Shown in pieces: positions 17,667-26,254 of a stretch of DNA of 64,000 nt. Positions within the stretch are counted from its first letter, which is position 1; the number at the start of each line of letters is the position of its first letter. A model generated the notes under the pieces. The model made no database searches and had not been told where the DNA came from. It saw only the letters and a list, made by a program, of their open reading frames with translations. The stretch spans positions 1 to 64,000 of the forward strand of contig JAHBXX010000028.1 of NCBI GenBank assembly GCA_019636245.1, written 5' to 3'. Position numbers and translations under genes: made by a program. The stretch comes from Planctomycetota bacterium (GTDB lineage Bacteria > Planctomycetota > UBA1135 > UBA2386).

Positions 17667-19670
17667 ATGTGGGCATGCTTCCGCCTCGTCGCCATCGCCG
17701 GAGCGCTGTGGGGCTCGGCGCCCGCCCAGGACGAACCGTCGCACGACCTGTCGTCGCTGCTGTTCGCCATGACCGACGTCGACTGGATCGGCTGGAGGGT
17801 GCCGCCCGTCGGCGAACGCTGCGTGCAGTTCTCGAGCTTCGACCGGGCCAGCCGCCGCGGCGCCAAGGTGGCGGAGGAATGGTACGCGAACCAGGATCGA
17901 GGCCACTACCTGCGCACCGAGACGCGCGAGGGGCGGGTGGAGCACGTGCTCGTCGATGCCGAGGGACCCGGCAGCCTGGTGCGGCTGTGGTCGGCGAACC
18001 CCAGCGGCACGCTGCACTTCGACCTCGACGGCGCCCGGGTGTGGAGCGTCGACTTCGCGGCGCTGTGCCGCGGCGAGGTCGCGGGCGTGCCGGCGCCGCT
18101 GGCGGCGATGCGCTCGCGCGGCGGCAACCTCTACCTGCCGGTCCCGTTCGCCCGCCGGCTGGTGGTCGCGGCGACCGCCGCCGACCTCTACTACCTGGCC
18201 GCCGTCGTGCGTTATGCGCCAGGGACCGCGGTGCGCAGCTTCGCCCCGGCGCAGCTGGAGCCGAGGGGCGAGGACCTCCGGTTGCTGTGCGGGGCGCTGG
18301 CGACCGGCCTGCCGGTGCCCGCGAACGGCGCCAGGGCCGGCGCCGCGCGCGTCGAGATCCCGGCCGGGAGCCTCGTCAAGGAGCTGGTCGTCACGGTGCA
18401 CGAGCGCCGGGCCGGCGTCGACCTCGCCCACGTCCTGCAGGGGGTGCGCCTGGTCGCCCGGGCCGGCCGGGAGACGACGATCGACGTGCCGCTGCCGGAC
18501 TTCTTCGGCAGCGCCCGCTGGACGCCGTGGCGCAGCCACCTGCTGGGGATCCTGCCGCGCAACGCGACCGGCAGGGGCGAAGCGGGCAGCGGCTACTGCC
18601 GGTGGCCGATGCCGCTGCCCGACGGCGGCTCGTTCGAGTTCGTGGCGGAGGCGGCGGCCGACGACGTCGAACTGCGGCTCGAGGCGCGTTTCGACGAGCT
18701 GCAGGCGCAGGCGCCGCTGCGGTTCCGCGCCAGCTACCACCTCGCGAAGGCCGTCCCGACGCGACCGTTCACCGACCACCTGGTGCTCGACGCGCGCGGC
18801 GGCGGCCGTTACGTCGGCACGACGCTGCTGGTGCGCAACCCGTCGCGGATCTGGTGGGGTGAAGGCGACGAGAAGGTCTGGGTCGACGGCGAGGACTTCC
18901 CGTCGTGGTTCGGCACCGGCACCGAGGACTACTTCGGCTACGCCTGGTGCGATCCGACGCCGTTCGAGGCGCCCTTCCACGCCCAGATCGAGTGCCAGGG
19001 GCCGAACAACTTCGGCTTCACGCAGCTGCACCGTACGCACCTGCACGACAACATCCCGTTCCAGCGGTCGCTGCGGTTCGAGCTGGAACGCTGGCACTGG
19101 GTGCCCAACACGACGACGGACTACGCGACGGTCGCCTACTGGTATGGCGCGCCGGGCGCGGTGTCGGGGCTGCCGCCGGTGCCACCGGCGGAGCAGCGCC
19201 GCCTAGAGAGGCTCGAGCGGCCGCCGGTCTGGGTGGCCGAAGACGCGCTCGAGGGCGAAGCGCTGCGGGTCGTGGCGTGCAGCGCCGGCACGCACGAGGT
19301 GCAGGACCTCGGCTTGTTCGAGCGGCAGTTCTCGCGCGATGCGCACCGTTGGTGGCGCGGCGGCGCGCCGGGGGAGGCTCTGGTGCTCGCGGTGCCGGTG
19401 GCGGCCGCAGGCCGCTACCGCATAGCCGCCGGGTTCGTGATGGCCGACGACTTCGGCATCGTGCAGCCGTTCCTCGGCGGCGGGGCGCTGGGGGCGCCGT
19501 TCGACGGTTTCGCCGCGCAGGTGCAAGCCAGCGGCCCGGTGGTGCTCGGCGAGGTCGACCTGTCGGCCGGCGAAGTCGAACTGCGGCTCCAACTGGTCGG
19601 CCGGAACGAACGCGCCAAGCCGGGCCACATGGTCGGCCTCGACTGGCTGCGGCTGGAGCGCCTGCCGTGA
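17667..19670 (+). CDS. Secreted DUF2961 (GH172-like) protein
   Basis: 667 residues with a signal peptide (FRLVAIAGALWGSAPAQ). The DUF2961 domain (PF11175) opens with SSFDRASRRGAK and EGPGSLVRLWSANPSG. Its hallmark GTGTEDYFGYAW sits near residue 415, followed by PFEAPFHAQIECQGPNNFGF and RWHWVPNTTTDYATVAYWYG. Characterised members of this family are glycoside hydrolase family 172 fructofuranosidases or arabinofuranosidases; the conserved Glu in GTGTEDYF is part of the active site. The C-terminal 170 residues form an extra beta domain. The next gene begins inside its stop codon (GTGA). Confidence 0.88.
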   Translation: MWACFRLVAIAGALWGSAPAQDEPSHDLSSLLFAMTDVDWIGWRVPPVGERCVQFSSFDRASRRGAKVAEEWYANQDRGHYLRTETREGRVEHVLVDAEGPGSLVRLWSANPSGTLHFDLDGARVWSVDFAALCRGEVAGVPAPLAAMRSRGGNLYLPVPFARRLVVAATAADLYYLAAVVRYAPGTAVRSFAPAQLEPRGEDLRLLCGALATGLPVPANGARAGAARVEIPAGSLVKELVVTVHERRAGVDLAHVLQGVRLVARAGRETTIDVPLPDFFGSARWTPWRSHLLGILPRNATGRGEAGSGYCRWPMPLPDGGSFEFVAEAAADDVELRLEARFDELQAQAPLRFRASYHLAKAVPTRPFTDHLVLDARGGGRYVGTTLLVRNPSRIWWGEGDEKVWVDGEDFPSWFGTGTEDYFGYAWCDPTPFEAPFHAQIECQGPNNFGFTQLHRTHLHDNIPFQRSLRFELERWHWVPNTTTDYATVAYWYGAPGAVSGLPPVPPAEQRRLERLERPPVWVAEDALEGEALRVVACSAGTHEVQDLGLFERQFSRDAHRWWRGGAPGEALVLAVPVAAAGRYRIAAGFVMADDFGIVQPFLGGGALGAPFDGFAAQVQASGPVVLGEVDLSAGEVELRLQLVGRNERAKPGHMVGLDWLRLERLP

Positions 19671-19948
19671 GGCGAAGGCCCGAGTCCCGGCGCGAACGGT
19701 TCGCCTGCCCGCACTGCGGCGCCGAGGTGGCCGCCGGCCGCGCGGTCTGTCGCGAGTGCGGCAGCGATGCAGCCACCGGCTGGCTCGCCGCGCAGGAGGT
19801 CGACTACCGCAGCGTCGAGATCCCCGACGGCTACGGGCCTGGAGACGACGGCAGCGGTGGGGTCGGCGCCGGTCTGCCGCGCTGGCTCGTCGTCACGGCG
19901 CTCGTCGTGGTGGCGGCGATGGTCGCCGCGCTGCTCTGGCGCTGGTGA
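19667..19948 (+). CDS. Zinc-ribbon protein with C-terminal membrane anchor
   Basis: 93 residues. A rubredoxin-like zinc ribbon CPHCGAEVAAGRAVCRECG spans residues 14-32, and a transmembrane helix (LVVTALVVVAAMVAALLW) ends the protein, so it is probably tail-anchored with the ribbon in the cytoplasm. GTG 19667 overlaps the stop of the GH172-like gene by four bases, so translation is coupled. Function is unknown. Its pairing with a secreted hydrolase is odd, because the ribbon would face the other side of the membrane. Confidence 0.72.
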   Translation: MRRRPESRRERFACPHCGAEVAAGRAVCRECGSDAATGWLAAQEVDYRSVEIPDGYGPGDDGSGGVGAGLPRWLVVTALVVVAAMVAALLWRW

Positions 19949-20057
19949 AACGTCGGAGAATCGCGCTTTCTCGCAAGGCCCGCCCCGGTCACGGGTTCGG
20001 GCATCGGCGGCGCGGGTGGGCGGGCGTCCCCGTTAAGGCGCGAGCGTACTAGGGGAT

Positions 20058-20091
20058 GGAGCCGACGCGGGGAAGGTCCGCGTCGGGCTCC
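20058..20091 (+). terminator. 13-bp hairpin with GGAAGGT loop
   Basis: GGAGCC-GACGCGG pairs with CCGCGTC-GGCTCC, with one bulged G. It lies 110 bases after the zinc-ribbon gene and 24 bases before the next start codon, so it may end the upstream transcript or form a leader hairpin of the downstream gene. Confidence 0.45.
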
Positions 20092-20114
20092 CCCTCGCTG
20101 CCCGGAGTCCCGAC

Positions 20115-20813
20115 ATGAATTCCCTGACCGGCCTCGCCTGTGGGATGTTCGCCTTGTGTCCCGGCGAGGCCCTGACGGAGCGGTTCTACCTGTTCTTCGA
20201 GCGCTGCGGAACCCAGACGGTCGACGTCCCGCTGGTGCGCATCGACCAGTTCGCAGCGCCGACCCTGTTCGACAGTCGGCAACTGCAGCCGACGGGCCGC
20301 GCGGCGCCGAGGCTGCGGCTACGGACCCTCGATGCCGCCGGGGAAGCCATCGATGCGGGACGCTGGCTGGTGATCCGCGACACCCCCGTGAACGGGCTCG
20401 AGAGCGTCGACGCGGCGTCGAACCAGTGGCGGTGCCTGCCCGCGGGGCACTACCGCGTGCGGGGCCACGCCCTGCATTGCCCTTGGGTGTTCCAGGAGGC
20501 GCAGGAATTCGATCTGGTCGAGGGCCGGGACTACGACGTGGTGCTGGCGGCGAACCACCGGCATGTGCGCTGCGAGTTGCGCGTGCAGCGCGCGGGCAAG
20601 GCGGTGCCGGGAGCGAGAGCGCGTCTGATCGGCAGGGACGACAGGGGCAGGAGGTTCCCCGGTGCCTGGATCGACGTGTCCGCCGAGGTGCGCATCGACC
20701 TGCCGGTTGGATCGATGGTCATCGAGGTCCTGCACGCCGGTGCGGCTCGCGAACTGCCGCTGGAGGTCACGAACCAAGCGCACCAGCGGCTTTTGATCGA
20801 GGTCGGCTCCTAG
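20115..20813 (+). CDS. Protein of unknown function, beta-rich
   Basis: 232 residues, with no signal peptide or membrane segment. From residue 65 the pattern is beta-sandwich-like, with repeated units such as RLRLRTLDAAGEAIDAGRWLVI and HVRCELRVQRAGKAVPGARARLI that resemble carboxypeptidase-regulatory or Ig-like modules. I do not recognise a family. GGAG (about 20104) lies 7 bases before the ATG. Its codons look slightly less GC-extreme than those of its neighbours, which may indicate a more recent gain. Confidence 0.6.
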   Translation: MNSLTGLACGMFALCPGEALTERFYLFFERCGTQTVDVPLVRIDQFAAPTLFDSRQLQPTGRAAPRLRLRTLDAAGEAIDAGRWLVIRDTPVNGLESVDAASNQWRCLPAGHYRVRGHALHCPWVFQEAQEFDLVEGRDYDVVLAANHRHVRCELRVQRAGKAVPGARARLIGRDDRGRRFPGAWIDVSAEVRIDLPVGSMVIEVLHAGAARELPLEVTNQAHQRLLIEVGS

Positions 20814-20816
20814 CCG

Positions 20817-21947
20817 TCAGGAACGCACGCGCAGGACCGCGACCTGGGCGCAGGCGATCGCGAGCAGGCCGTCGTCGGTCGCCAGCAGGACCCAGCCGCC
20901 GCCGTCCTGCGGCACCGAGGCGACCAGTCGTCCCTCGTACCACTCGCCGCCCGCCTTGATGTGGACGGCGACGCCGGCCTCGAAGGGCCACGCGACGGCA
21001 GCGGCCCGCCGGCTGCCGCCGCCCGGCACCAGTTCGACGGCGCGGCCGTCGCGGTGGAAGGTCGCCTCGGGGTCGTCGTCGCCGGTGGCGGCGAGCACGA
21101 CGGTGACCGGGAAGTGGTCGCTGTAGGTCTGGCGCCACGCCTCCTTGGCCAGGCCGCGCAGGTCGTTGCCGACCGACAGCGAGTCGCGGCGCAGTTCGAC
21201 GCACCCGGTGCTGACGACGACCTGGTCGATCGGCTCGGCGAAGTGCAGGATCGTCGGCGTCGGCTTCTTCTGGTCGACGTAGGTGAACAGCCCGCTGCGC
21301 TCCAGCACCTGCTCCGGCTCGGCGCCATAGCTGCTGTTGAAGTCGCCGAGCAGCACGATGTCGGGGTCCTCGCCCGGTCGGCGGCGCAGCTCGTCGAGCC
21401 AGCCGGCCAGCGCCTGGGCCTCGCCGCGCCGCTTCTTCTGGTCGTCCGGCTTCTGGCCGGCCTTCAGGTGCACGGTGACGAGGCGGAAGTCGGCGCCGGT
21501 CGGGCGGTGGCGGAAACCGGCGGTCACCGGCACACGATGGAAGATCGGCGCCCCTTCGAACTCGCGCGGCAGGTGGTCGAGCTGCTCGGCGAACAGCAGG
21601 TCGACGACCTTGCTGTCGTAGAGGAAGCCGATGCGCTGCGCGGTCTTGCCGTCGGTCCACTCGCCGCTGGCGCCGAGCACGAGCTGCCAGGAGTCGCCGG
21701 CGCCGGCGGCGACCTTCTGCAGCGCCGCCGCGTCGTTGATCTCCTGCACGGCGAGCACGCTGACGCCGAGCTCGCGCACCTTGCGGCCGATCGCGGCGTG
21801 GTCGGCGTCGGTGCGCGGCGGCAGGTTGTTGCGGTAGTTGCCCTCGGCGCCGAGGAACTCGAGGTTCCAGGTGCCGATGCGGAAGGTCTCCTGCGCCGCG
21901 CACAGCGTCGCGAGCAGCAGGGGCAGCAAAGGGCGCAGGAGGTTCAT
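20817..21947 (-). CDS. Exported endonuclease/exonuclease/phosphatase-family protein
   Basis: 376 residues with a short signal peptide (LLRPLLPLLLATLCAAQ). The EEP fold motifs are all present: GTWNLEFLG (metal Asn), AVQEIND (metal Glu), LVTVHLKAG, LLGDFNSSYG (catalytic Asp/Asn) and SDHFPVTVVL (His pair). About 100 residues of beta sheet (PFEAGVAVHIKAGGEWYEGRLV onwards) follow at the C-terminus. It should be a phosphodiesterase acting outside the cytoplasm, on nucleic acid or on a phospholipid head group. Its ATG overlaps the tgt stop (ATGA). Confidence 0.87.
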   Translation of the reverse strand: MNLLRPLLPLLLATLCAAQETFRIGTWNLEFLGAEGNYRNNLPPRTDADHAAIGRKVRELGVSVLAVQEINDAAALQKVAAGAGDSWQLVLGASGEWTDGKTAQRIGFLYDSKVVDLLFAEQLDHLPREFEGAPIFHRVPVTAGFRHRPTGADFRLVTVHLKAGQKPDDQKKRRGEAQALAGWLDELRRRPGEDPDIVLLGDFNSSYGAEPEQVLERSGLFTYVDQKKPTPTILHFAEPIDQVVVSTGCVELRRDSLSVGNDLRGLAKEAWRQTYSDHFPVTVVLAATGDDDPEATFHRDGRAVELVPGGGSRRAAAVAWPFEAGVAVHIKAGGEWYEGRLVASVPQDGGGWVLLATDDGLLAIACAQVAVLRVRS

Positions 21948-23026
21948 GCAGCGGTCTCGGCCTCGGCGCGGATCGCGCGCATCAGGTCTTGCAGGAAGTG
22001 GATGTTGTGGATCGACAGCAGGATGCCGGCCAGCATCTCGTCGGCGACGGCGAGATGGCGCAGGTAGGCGCGGGAGAACTTCGTGCAGGTGTAGCAGCCG
22101 CAGCCGTCGACCAGGGGTCGGGGATCGTCGGCGTACTGCGCGTTGCGCAGCTTCAGCGCCTGGCCGTCGGCGCCGAAGGCGGTGTGGTTGCGACCGTGGC
22201 GCGTCGGGATCACGCAGTCGAACAGGTCGACGCCGCGTGCGGTCGCCGCGCGCAGGTCCTCGGGCATGCCGACGCCCATCATGTAGCGCAGCTTGGACGC
22301 GGGCAGGTGGTCGACGCAGGCGTCCAGCGCCACGGCCATCTGCTGCTTGGTCTCGCCGACGCTGAGCCCGCCGATCGCGTAGCCGTCGAACTCCATCGCC
22401 GAGAGCGCCGTGGCGCTCTCGGCGCGCAGCTCCGGATCGATGCCGCCCTGGCAGATGCCGAACACGGCCTGGCCGCGGGCGCTGCCGCCCCAGCGGTCGT
22501 GCACGTCGCGCGCCGCGCGCGCCCAACGCAGGGTGCGTTCGTGCGCGAGCCGCTGGGTGGCCCGATCGGCGTCGCCGGGCGGGCACTGGTCGAGCACCAT
22601 GGCGATGTCGGGTCCGAGCTGCCGCTGGAACGTGAGCACCGACTCGGGGGTGCAGCGGTGGGTGCTGCCGTCGATCACCGACTGGAAGGTCACGCCGGCG
22701 TCGTCGATCTGGACCTTGCCGCCGAGCGAGAACACCTGGTAGCCGCCGCTGTCGGTCAGGATCGGCCCGTCCCAGCCCATGAAGCGGTGCAGGCCGCCCA
22801 GCCGCTCGATGCGTTCGGCGCCCGGCCGCACGTGCAGGTGGTAGCTGTTGGCGAGGATCAGCTCGGCGCCGGTGGCCCGCACCTGCTCGGGCGTCAGGCC
22901 CTTCAGCGTCGCGTAGGTGCCGACCGGGGCGAAGCACGGCGTCTCGAAGGTGCCGTGCGGCGTGTGGTAGCGGCCGCGGCGCAGGCGACCGCGCCGGCCC
23001 AGCAGTTCGAAGCGGAACGCGCTCAC
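21944..23026 (-). CDS. tgt: Queuine tRNA-ribosyltransferase Tgt
   Basis: 360 residues, full length. It contains the substrate-pocket motif LTDSGGYQVFSLG, the specificity segment FGICQGGIDPELR, the catalytic Asp in LFDCVIPTRHGRN, and the zinc site CGCYTCTKFSRAYLRHL plus a later His. It exchanges guanine at position 34 of GUN-anticodon tRNAs for preQ1 on the route to queuosine. GTG 23026 is the start. It lies 16 bases after ruvB on the same strand; the ruvB-queA-tgt order common in bacteria is kept, except that queA is absent from this spot. Confidence 0.94.
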   Translation of the reverse strand: MSAFRFELLGRRGRLRRGRYHTPHGTFETPCFAPVGTYATLKGLTPEQVRATGAELILANSYHLHVRPGAERIERLGGLHRFMGWDGPILTDSGGYQVFSLGGKVQIDDAGVTFQSVIDGSTHRCTPESVLTFQRQLGPDIAMVLDQCPPGDADRATQRLAHERTLRWARAARDVHDRWGGSARGQAVFGICQGGIDPELRAESATALSAMEFDGYAIGGLSVGETKQQMAVALDACVDHLPASKLRYMMGVGMPEDLRAATARGVDLFDCVIPTRHGRNHTAFGADGQALKLRNAQYADDPRPLVDGCGCYTCTKFSRAYLRHLAVADEMLAGILLSIHNIHFLQDLMRAIRAEAETAA

Positions 23027-23042
23027 GGTCGGGCGGCGGCGG

Positions 23043-24050
23043 TCATGCGAACGGCAGCTCGCCGAGCTGGCGCGGCGGCGGCTCGCCGAGGTGTTCGTGG
23101 GCCAGCGGCGTCGCCACGCGGCCGCGCGCCGTGCGCGCCAACAGGCCGCAGCGGATCAGGTGCGGCTCGAGCACGTCCTCGATCGTGTCCTCGGCCTCGT
23201 CGACCATCGCCGCCAGCGTCTTCAGGCCGATGGCGTCGCCGCGCCCGATCAGCGCGCGCAGCAGCTTGCGGTCGATCTCCTCGAGGCCGAGGTGGTCGAT
23301 GCGCAGCCGGTCGAGCCCCTCGCGCGCGGTGGCCGGATCGATGCCGGCCTTGCCCGTCACCTGCGCGAGATCGCGCACCCGGCGCAGGATGCGCAGCGCC
23401 ATGCGCGGCGTGCCGCGGCTGCGCTGCGCGCACAGGTGGGCGGCGGCCGGTTCGATCTGCACCTGCAGCCGCAGCGCCGCCCGCAGCAGGATCTGCTCGA
23501 GGTCGGCCACCGGGTAGGGTTCGAGGCGCTCGACGATGCCGAAGCGCGACCGGAACGGCGCCGTCAGCAGGCCTTCGCGCGTCGTCGCCCCGACCAGCGT
23601 GAACGGCTGCACGCCGAGCCGAACGCTGCGGCCGCCGGGCCCCGGATCGAGCACGACGTCGATCGCATGGTCCTCCATCGCCGAGTAGAGGTACTCCTCG
23701 AGCGCCTTCGGCAGCCGGTGGATCTCGTCGACGAACAGCACCTGGTTGCGCTGCAGGCGGGTCAGCGTGCCGGCGAGATCCTTCGGCGCGCCGAGGGCCG
23801 GCCCCGAGGTCACGACGACGTCGACGCCCATGCCGTGCGCGATCAGGTGCGCCAGGGTCGTCTTGCCCAGCCCCGGCGGCCCGCACAGCAGCACGTGGTC
23901 GAGCGGCTCGCCGCGCTCGCGGGCGGCGCGGATCGCGATCGCCAGGTTGTCGCGCACCTGTTGCTGGCCGACGAACTCGCCGAACGAACCCGGTCGCAGG
24001 GTGCGGTCGAAATCGCGGTCCTGGGCGTCGGGCTGGTCGTGGAACACCAT
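23043..24050 (-). CDS. ruvB: Holliday junction branch-migration ATPase RuvB
   Basis: 335 residues, typical length. Walker A GPPGLGKTTLA is at about residues 57-67, Walker B is VLFVDEIHRL, sensor 1 lies in TLVGATTREG, and arginine-finger context FRSRFGIVERLEPY follows. The C-terminal winged helix includes ARTARGRVATPLAHEHLG. It drives branch migration together with RuvA; ruvA and ruvC are not in this window. It is first of the ruvB-tgt-EEP group. The divergent 76-base gap to the truncated haemoglobin gene holds a TACCAT -10-like element (24086-24091). Confidence 0.95.
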   Translation of the reverse strand: MVFHDQPDAQDRDFDRTLRPGSFGEFVGQQQVRDNLAIAIRAARERGEPLDHVLLCGPPGLGKTTLAHLIAHGMGVDVVVTSGPALGAPKDLAGTLTRLQRNQVLFVDEIHRLPKALEEYLYSAMEDHAIDVVLDPGPGGRSVRLGVQPFTLVGATTREGLLTAPFRSRFGIVERLEPYPVADLEQILLRAALRLQVQIEPAAAHLCAQRSRGTPRMALRILRRVRDLAQVTGKAGIDPATAREGLDRLRIDHLGLEEIDRKLLRALIGRGDAIGLKTLAAMVDEAEDTIEDVLEPHLIRCGLLARTARGRVATPLAHEHLGEPPPRQLGELPFA

Positions 24051-24092
24051 GGGCTTCGCTGCGGCGGCGACCGCCGCGGCGCCGGATGGTAC

Positions 24093-24120
24093 TTGCCTTC
24101 GCGCGCCGATCCACCACGCT
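24093..24120 (+). promoter_or_regulatory. Putative leaderless promoter of the truncated haemoglobin
   Basis: TTGCCT (24093-24098), a 16-base spacer and CACGCT (24115-24120) lie exactly 6 bases before GTG 24127. Confidence 0.5.
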
Positions 24121-24126
24121 GGTGGC

Positions 24127-24510
24127 GTGAGCGCTGCCGAGGAACTGCCGATCTTCGACCTGCTGGGGGGCGAGACGATCGCCAGGATCGTCGCCGGCTT
24201 CTACCGGCGCGTGCCCGAGGACCCGATCCTGGGCCCGATGTACCCGCCGGACGACCTGGCCGGCGCCGAGCAGCGGTTGCGGTCGTTCCTGATCTACCGC
24301 TTCGGCGGGCCGCCCGACTACCTGCGCGACCGCGGCCACCCGCGGCTGCGACAGCGCCACGCGCCGTTCGCGATCGACCGCGCGGCGCGCGACCGCTGGC
24401 TGGCGCTGATGCTCGCCTCGGTCGACGAACAGGGCGTGGCACCGGCGCACCGCGACTACCTGGCGCGCTTCCTCGGCGACATCGCGACCTTCCTGCAGAA
24501 CCGACCCTGA
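24127..24510 (+). CDS. Group II truncated haemoglobin
   Basis: 127 residues with the 2-on-2 globin fold. FYRRVPEDPILGPMYPP matches the B helix to C-D region, the proximal His lies in LRQRHAPF (about residue 78), and the Trp of the G helix (RDRWLALM) is the mark of group II. It binds haem and probably acts in oxygen or nitric oxide chemistry. GTG 24127 gives a typical N-terminus (AAEELPIFDLLGG). It converges with the di-haem peroxidase gene, with only a 14-base gap. Confidence 0.9.
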   Translation: MSAAEELPIFDLLGGETIARIVAGFYRRVPEDPILGPMYPPDDLAGAEQRLRSFLIYRFGGPPDYLRDRGHPRLRQRHAPFAIDRAARDRWLALMLASVDEQGVAPAHRDYLARFLGDIATFLQNRP

Positions 24511-24524
24511 GGCGGCGGGCGCGC

Positions 24525-26177
24525 CTACCAGATCGGCAGTTCGGTGCCCCGGCTCGCGGCGATGCCGCCCGGCGCCGCCTGGTCGAGCGTGAACAGCTGC
24601 AGGTAGACCGACTGCGGCGGCATCGCCGCCGGGATCGGCACGAACCAGGTGGTGTTGCCCGGCCGGTTGCTGCCGCCCGGCAGGAAGAACAGCCGGCCGC
24701 CGGCCGGCTGCACGTTCCACGGCAGGCCGAACCACGGCACGTGCGGTTCGAACGGACTCGCGCCCAGCGCGAGCAAGCCGATGGTGGTGCCGCGGCTGGC
24801 GACCAGCCCGAGCTTCCAATCCTGGTTGCCCGGATAGCTCGGCACCGTGTCGATCAGGAACGGCTCGCCGCGGGCGCCGGCCAGGCCGGGGCCGAACGTG
24901 CGCGGCGCCGGCGCCGCGGTGCTGCGCAGCACCGGGTGGTCGAACGGCGGCAGCGCCAGCGCCGCGCGCTCGTCGGTCAGCGCCGTGCGCACGAACTCCT
25001 GCGTCGCGTGCACCTCGGCGGCGGTGACGCCCAGTTGCTGCAGCGGCAGCAGGAACGGATCGAGGTTGTCGGTGACCGTGCCGTGGCCGCGCAGGTAGAC
25101 GTTCAGCGTCGAGTTGGGATCGGTCCACTGCGCCAGGTCGCCGAGCGGCGGGCTCTGGCCGTTGTGGAACAGCCGCGGGCGCAGGCCGGCGTTGCGCAGC
25201 GACGGCGTCTTGAAGGCGCCGAGGTCGTCGGGCACGCCGGTGAACGCGCCGACGCCGAGGTCCTCGGCGGCCGGGCGCAGCCCGAGCACGTGCCACATGT
25301 CGTCGGAGAAGGTCGGCGCCCAGTGGCAGGCGATGCAGCGGCCGGTGCCCTGGAAGACGATCCATCCGGTCTTCTCGCCCGAGGTCATCGCGCCGTCGTC
25401 GCCGGCGATGAAGCGGTCCCACGGCGTGTCGTCGGGGATCTGCGTGCGCTGGTAGCTGGCCAGCGCGAAGGCGATGCGGGCGGCCGAGATCTCGGGGCTG
25501 CCGAACGCGGCCGCGAACAGGGCCGGGTAGGTGGGGTTCTGCCACAGCGCCGCCTGCACGTCCGGCGTCAGGGACTCGGCGAGCGCGAGCGGCGCCACCT
25601 GCTGCAGCTTCTGCCGCACGTGCAGCCAGGTGCGGCCCTCGCGGCCCATCTCGACCGGGTTCAGGATCGGGCCGACCGCCTGGCTCTCGAGCGCGCCTTC
25701 GAACGCGATCAGCACCACGCCGGTCTCGGGGTCGGTGAACTGGGTGCTGGCGCGCGCGTCCCAGAACAGGTCGATGTGGTAGGCCGCGCCCAGGTGCGAC
25801 GGCGCCGTGCGCGGCGTCGCCTGGCGGCCAAAGCCGAACGTCGCGTCGGCGCGGAAGCGGCCGTTCGCCGCCTGCCGGGAGACGCCGAGCGAGCCACGCC
25901 GGTCGTCGTCGGTGCCGAACACGCCGTCGGGGCCGGGATGCCACGCCTCGGCGGCCCGCGGGTCGCTGCCGCCGAAGGCTGGCTGGTGGCAGGTGCCGCA
26001 GGCGGTCGAGTCGTCGCTGGACAGCTGCTCGTCCCAGAACAGGATCTTGCCGAGCATCACCTTCGCCGGCGTCGGCGGATTCTCGGCGGGCACCGGCACA
26101 GGCCACAGCTGGGCCGGCAGGGCGCCGGCCAGGAGCGCGCAGGCAGCGAGGCGGCGGAGCATGGGGGAAATGGGCAC
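24525..26177 (-). CDS. Exported di-haem cytochrome c peroxidase, MauG/CcpA family
   Basis: 550 residues. A signal peptide (LRRLAACALLAGALPAQ) is followed by MLGKILFWDEQLSSDDSTACGTCHQPAFGG, with the first haem site CGTCH at residues 60-64. The second haem site CIACH is near residue 281 in FQGTGRCIACHWAPTFSDD. FKTPSLRNAGLRP with FHNG is the usual C-terminal haem-domain motif of these proteins. About 130 extra residues form a beta-rich C-terminal domain that ordinary CcpA lacks. It should reduce peroxide or oxidise a partner protein in the periplasm. GTG 26177 or the ATG five codons later could be used. Confidence 0.88.
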   Translation of the reverse strand: MPISPMLRRLAACALLAGALPAQLWPVPVPAENPPTPAKVMLGKILFWDEQLSSDDSTACGTCHQPAFGGSDPRAAEAWHPGPDGVFGTDDDRRGSLGVSRQAANGRFRADATFGFGRQATPRTAPSHLGAAYHIDLFWDARASTQFTDPETGVVLIAFEGALESQAVGPILNPVEMGREGRTWLHVRQKLQQVAPLALAESLTPDVQAALWQNPTYPALFAAAFGSPEISAARIAFALASYQRTQIPDDTPWDRFIAGDDGAMTSGEKTGWIVFQGTGRCIACHWAPTFSDDMWHVLGLRPAAEDLGVGAFTGVPDDLGAFKTPSLRNAGLRPRLFHNGQSPPLGDLAQWTDPNSTLNVYLRGHGTVTDNLDPFLLPLQQLGVTAAEVHATQEFVRTALTDERAALALPPFDHPVLRSTAAPAPRTFGPGLAGARGEPFLIDTVPSYPGNQDWKLGLVASRGTTIGLLALGASPFEPHVPWFGLPWNVQPAGGRLFFLPGGSNRPGNTTWFVPIPAAMPPQSVYLQLFTLDQAAPGGIAASRGTELPIW

Positions 26178-26195
26178 GTCGCGAGGGGCTGGGGG

Positions 26196-26201
26196 AGTCT
26201 A
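26196..26201 (-). promoter_or_regulatory. -10-like TAGACT before the peroxidase gene
   Basis: It lies 18 bases before GTG 26177. That spacing would leave a leader of about 10 bases. No -35 is visible. Confidence 0.3.
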
Positions 26202-26226
26202 CCGCCGGCCGCACCGGCCGGGGGGT

Positions 26227-26240
26227 GGGCCGATCGGCCC
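26227..26240 (-). terminator. Perfect 14-base palindrome after the CAP-domain gene
   Basis: GGGCCGATCGGCCC lies 14 bases past the stop of the minus-strand gene ending at 26255. A second stem (26205-26221) follows. Their role as a terminator is inferred from position. Confidence 0.35.
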
Positions 26241-26254
26241 GTCGGTCGGGCGCA

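Noticed and set aside
17603..17668. ATG 17668 as start of the Omp85-type gene
   Set aside because: It would overlap the start of the divergent GH172-like gene and put 22 odd residues before the signal peptide. GTG 17602 has a matching promoter.
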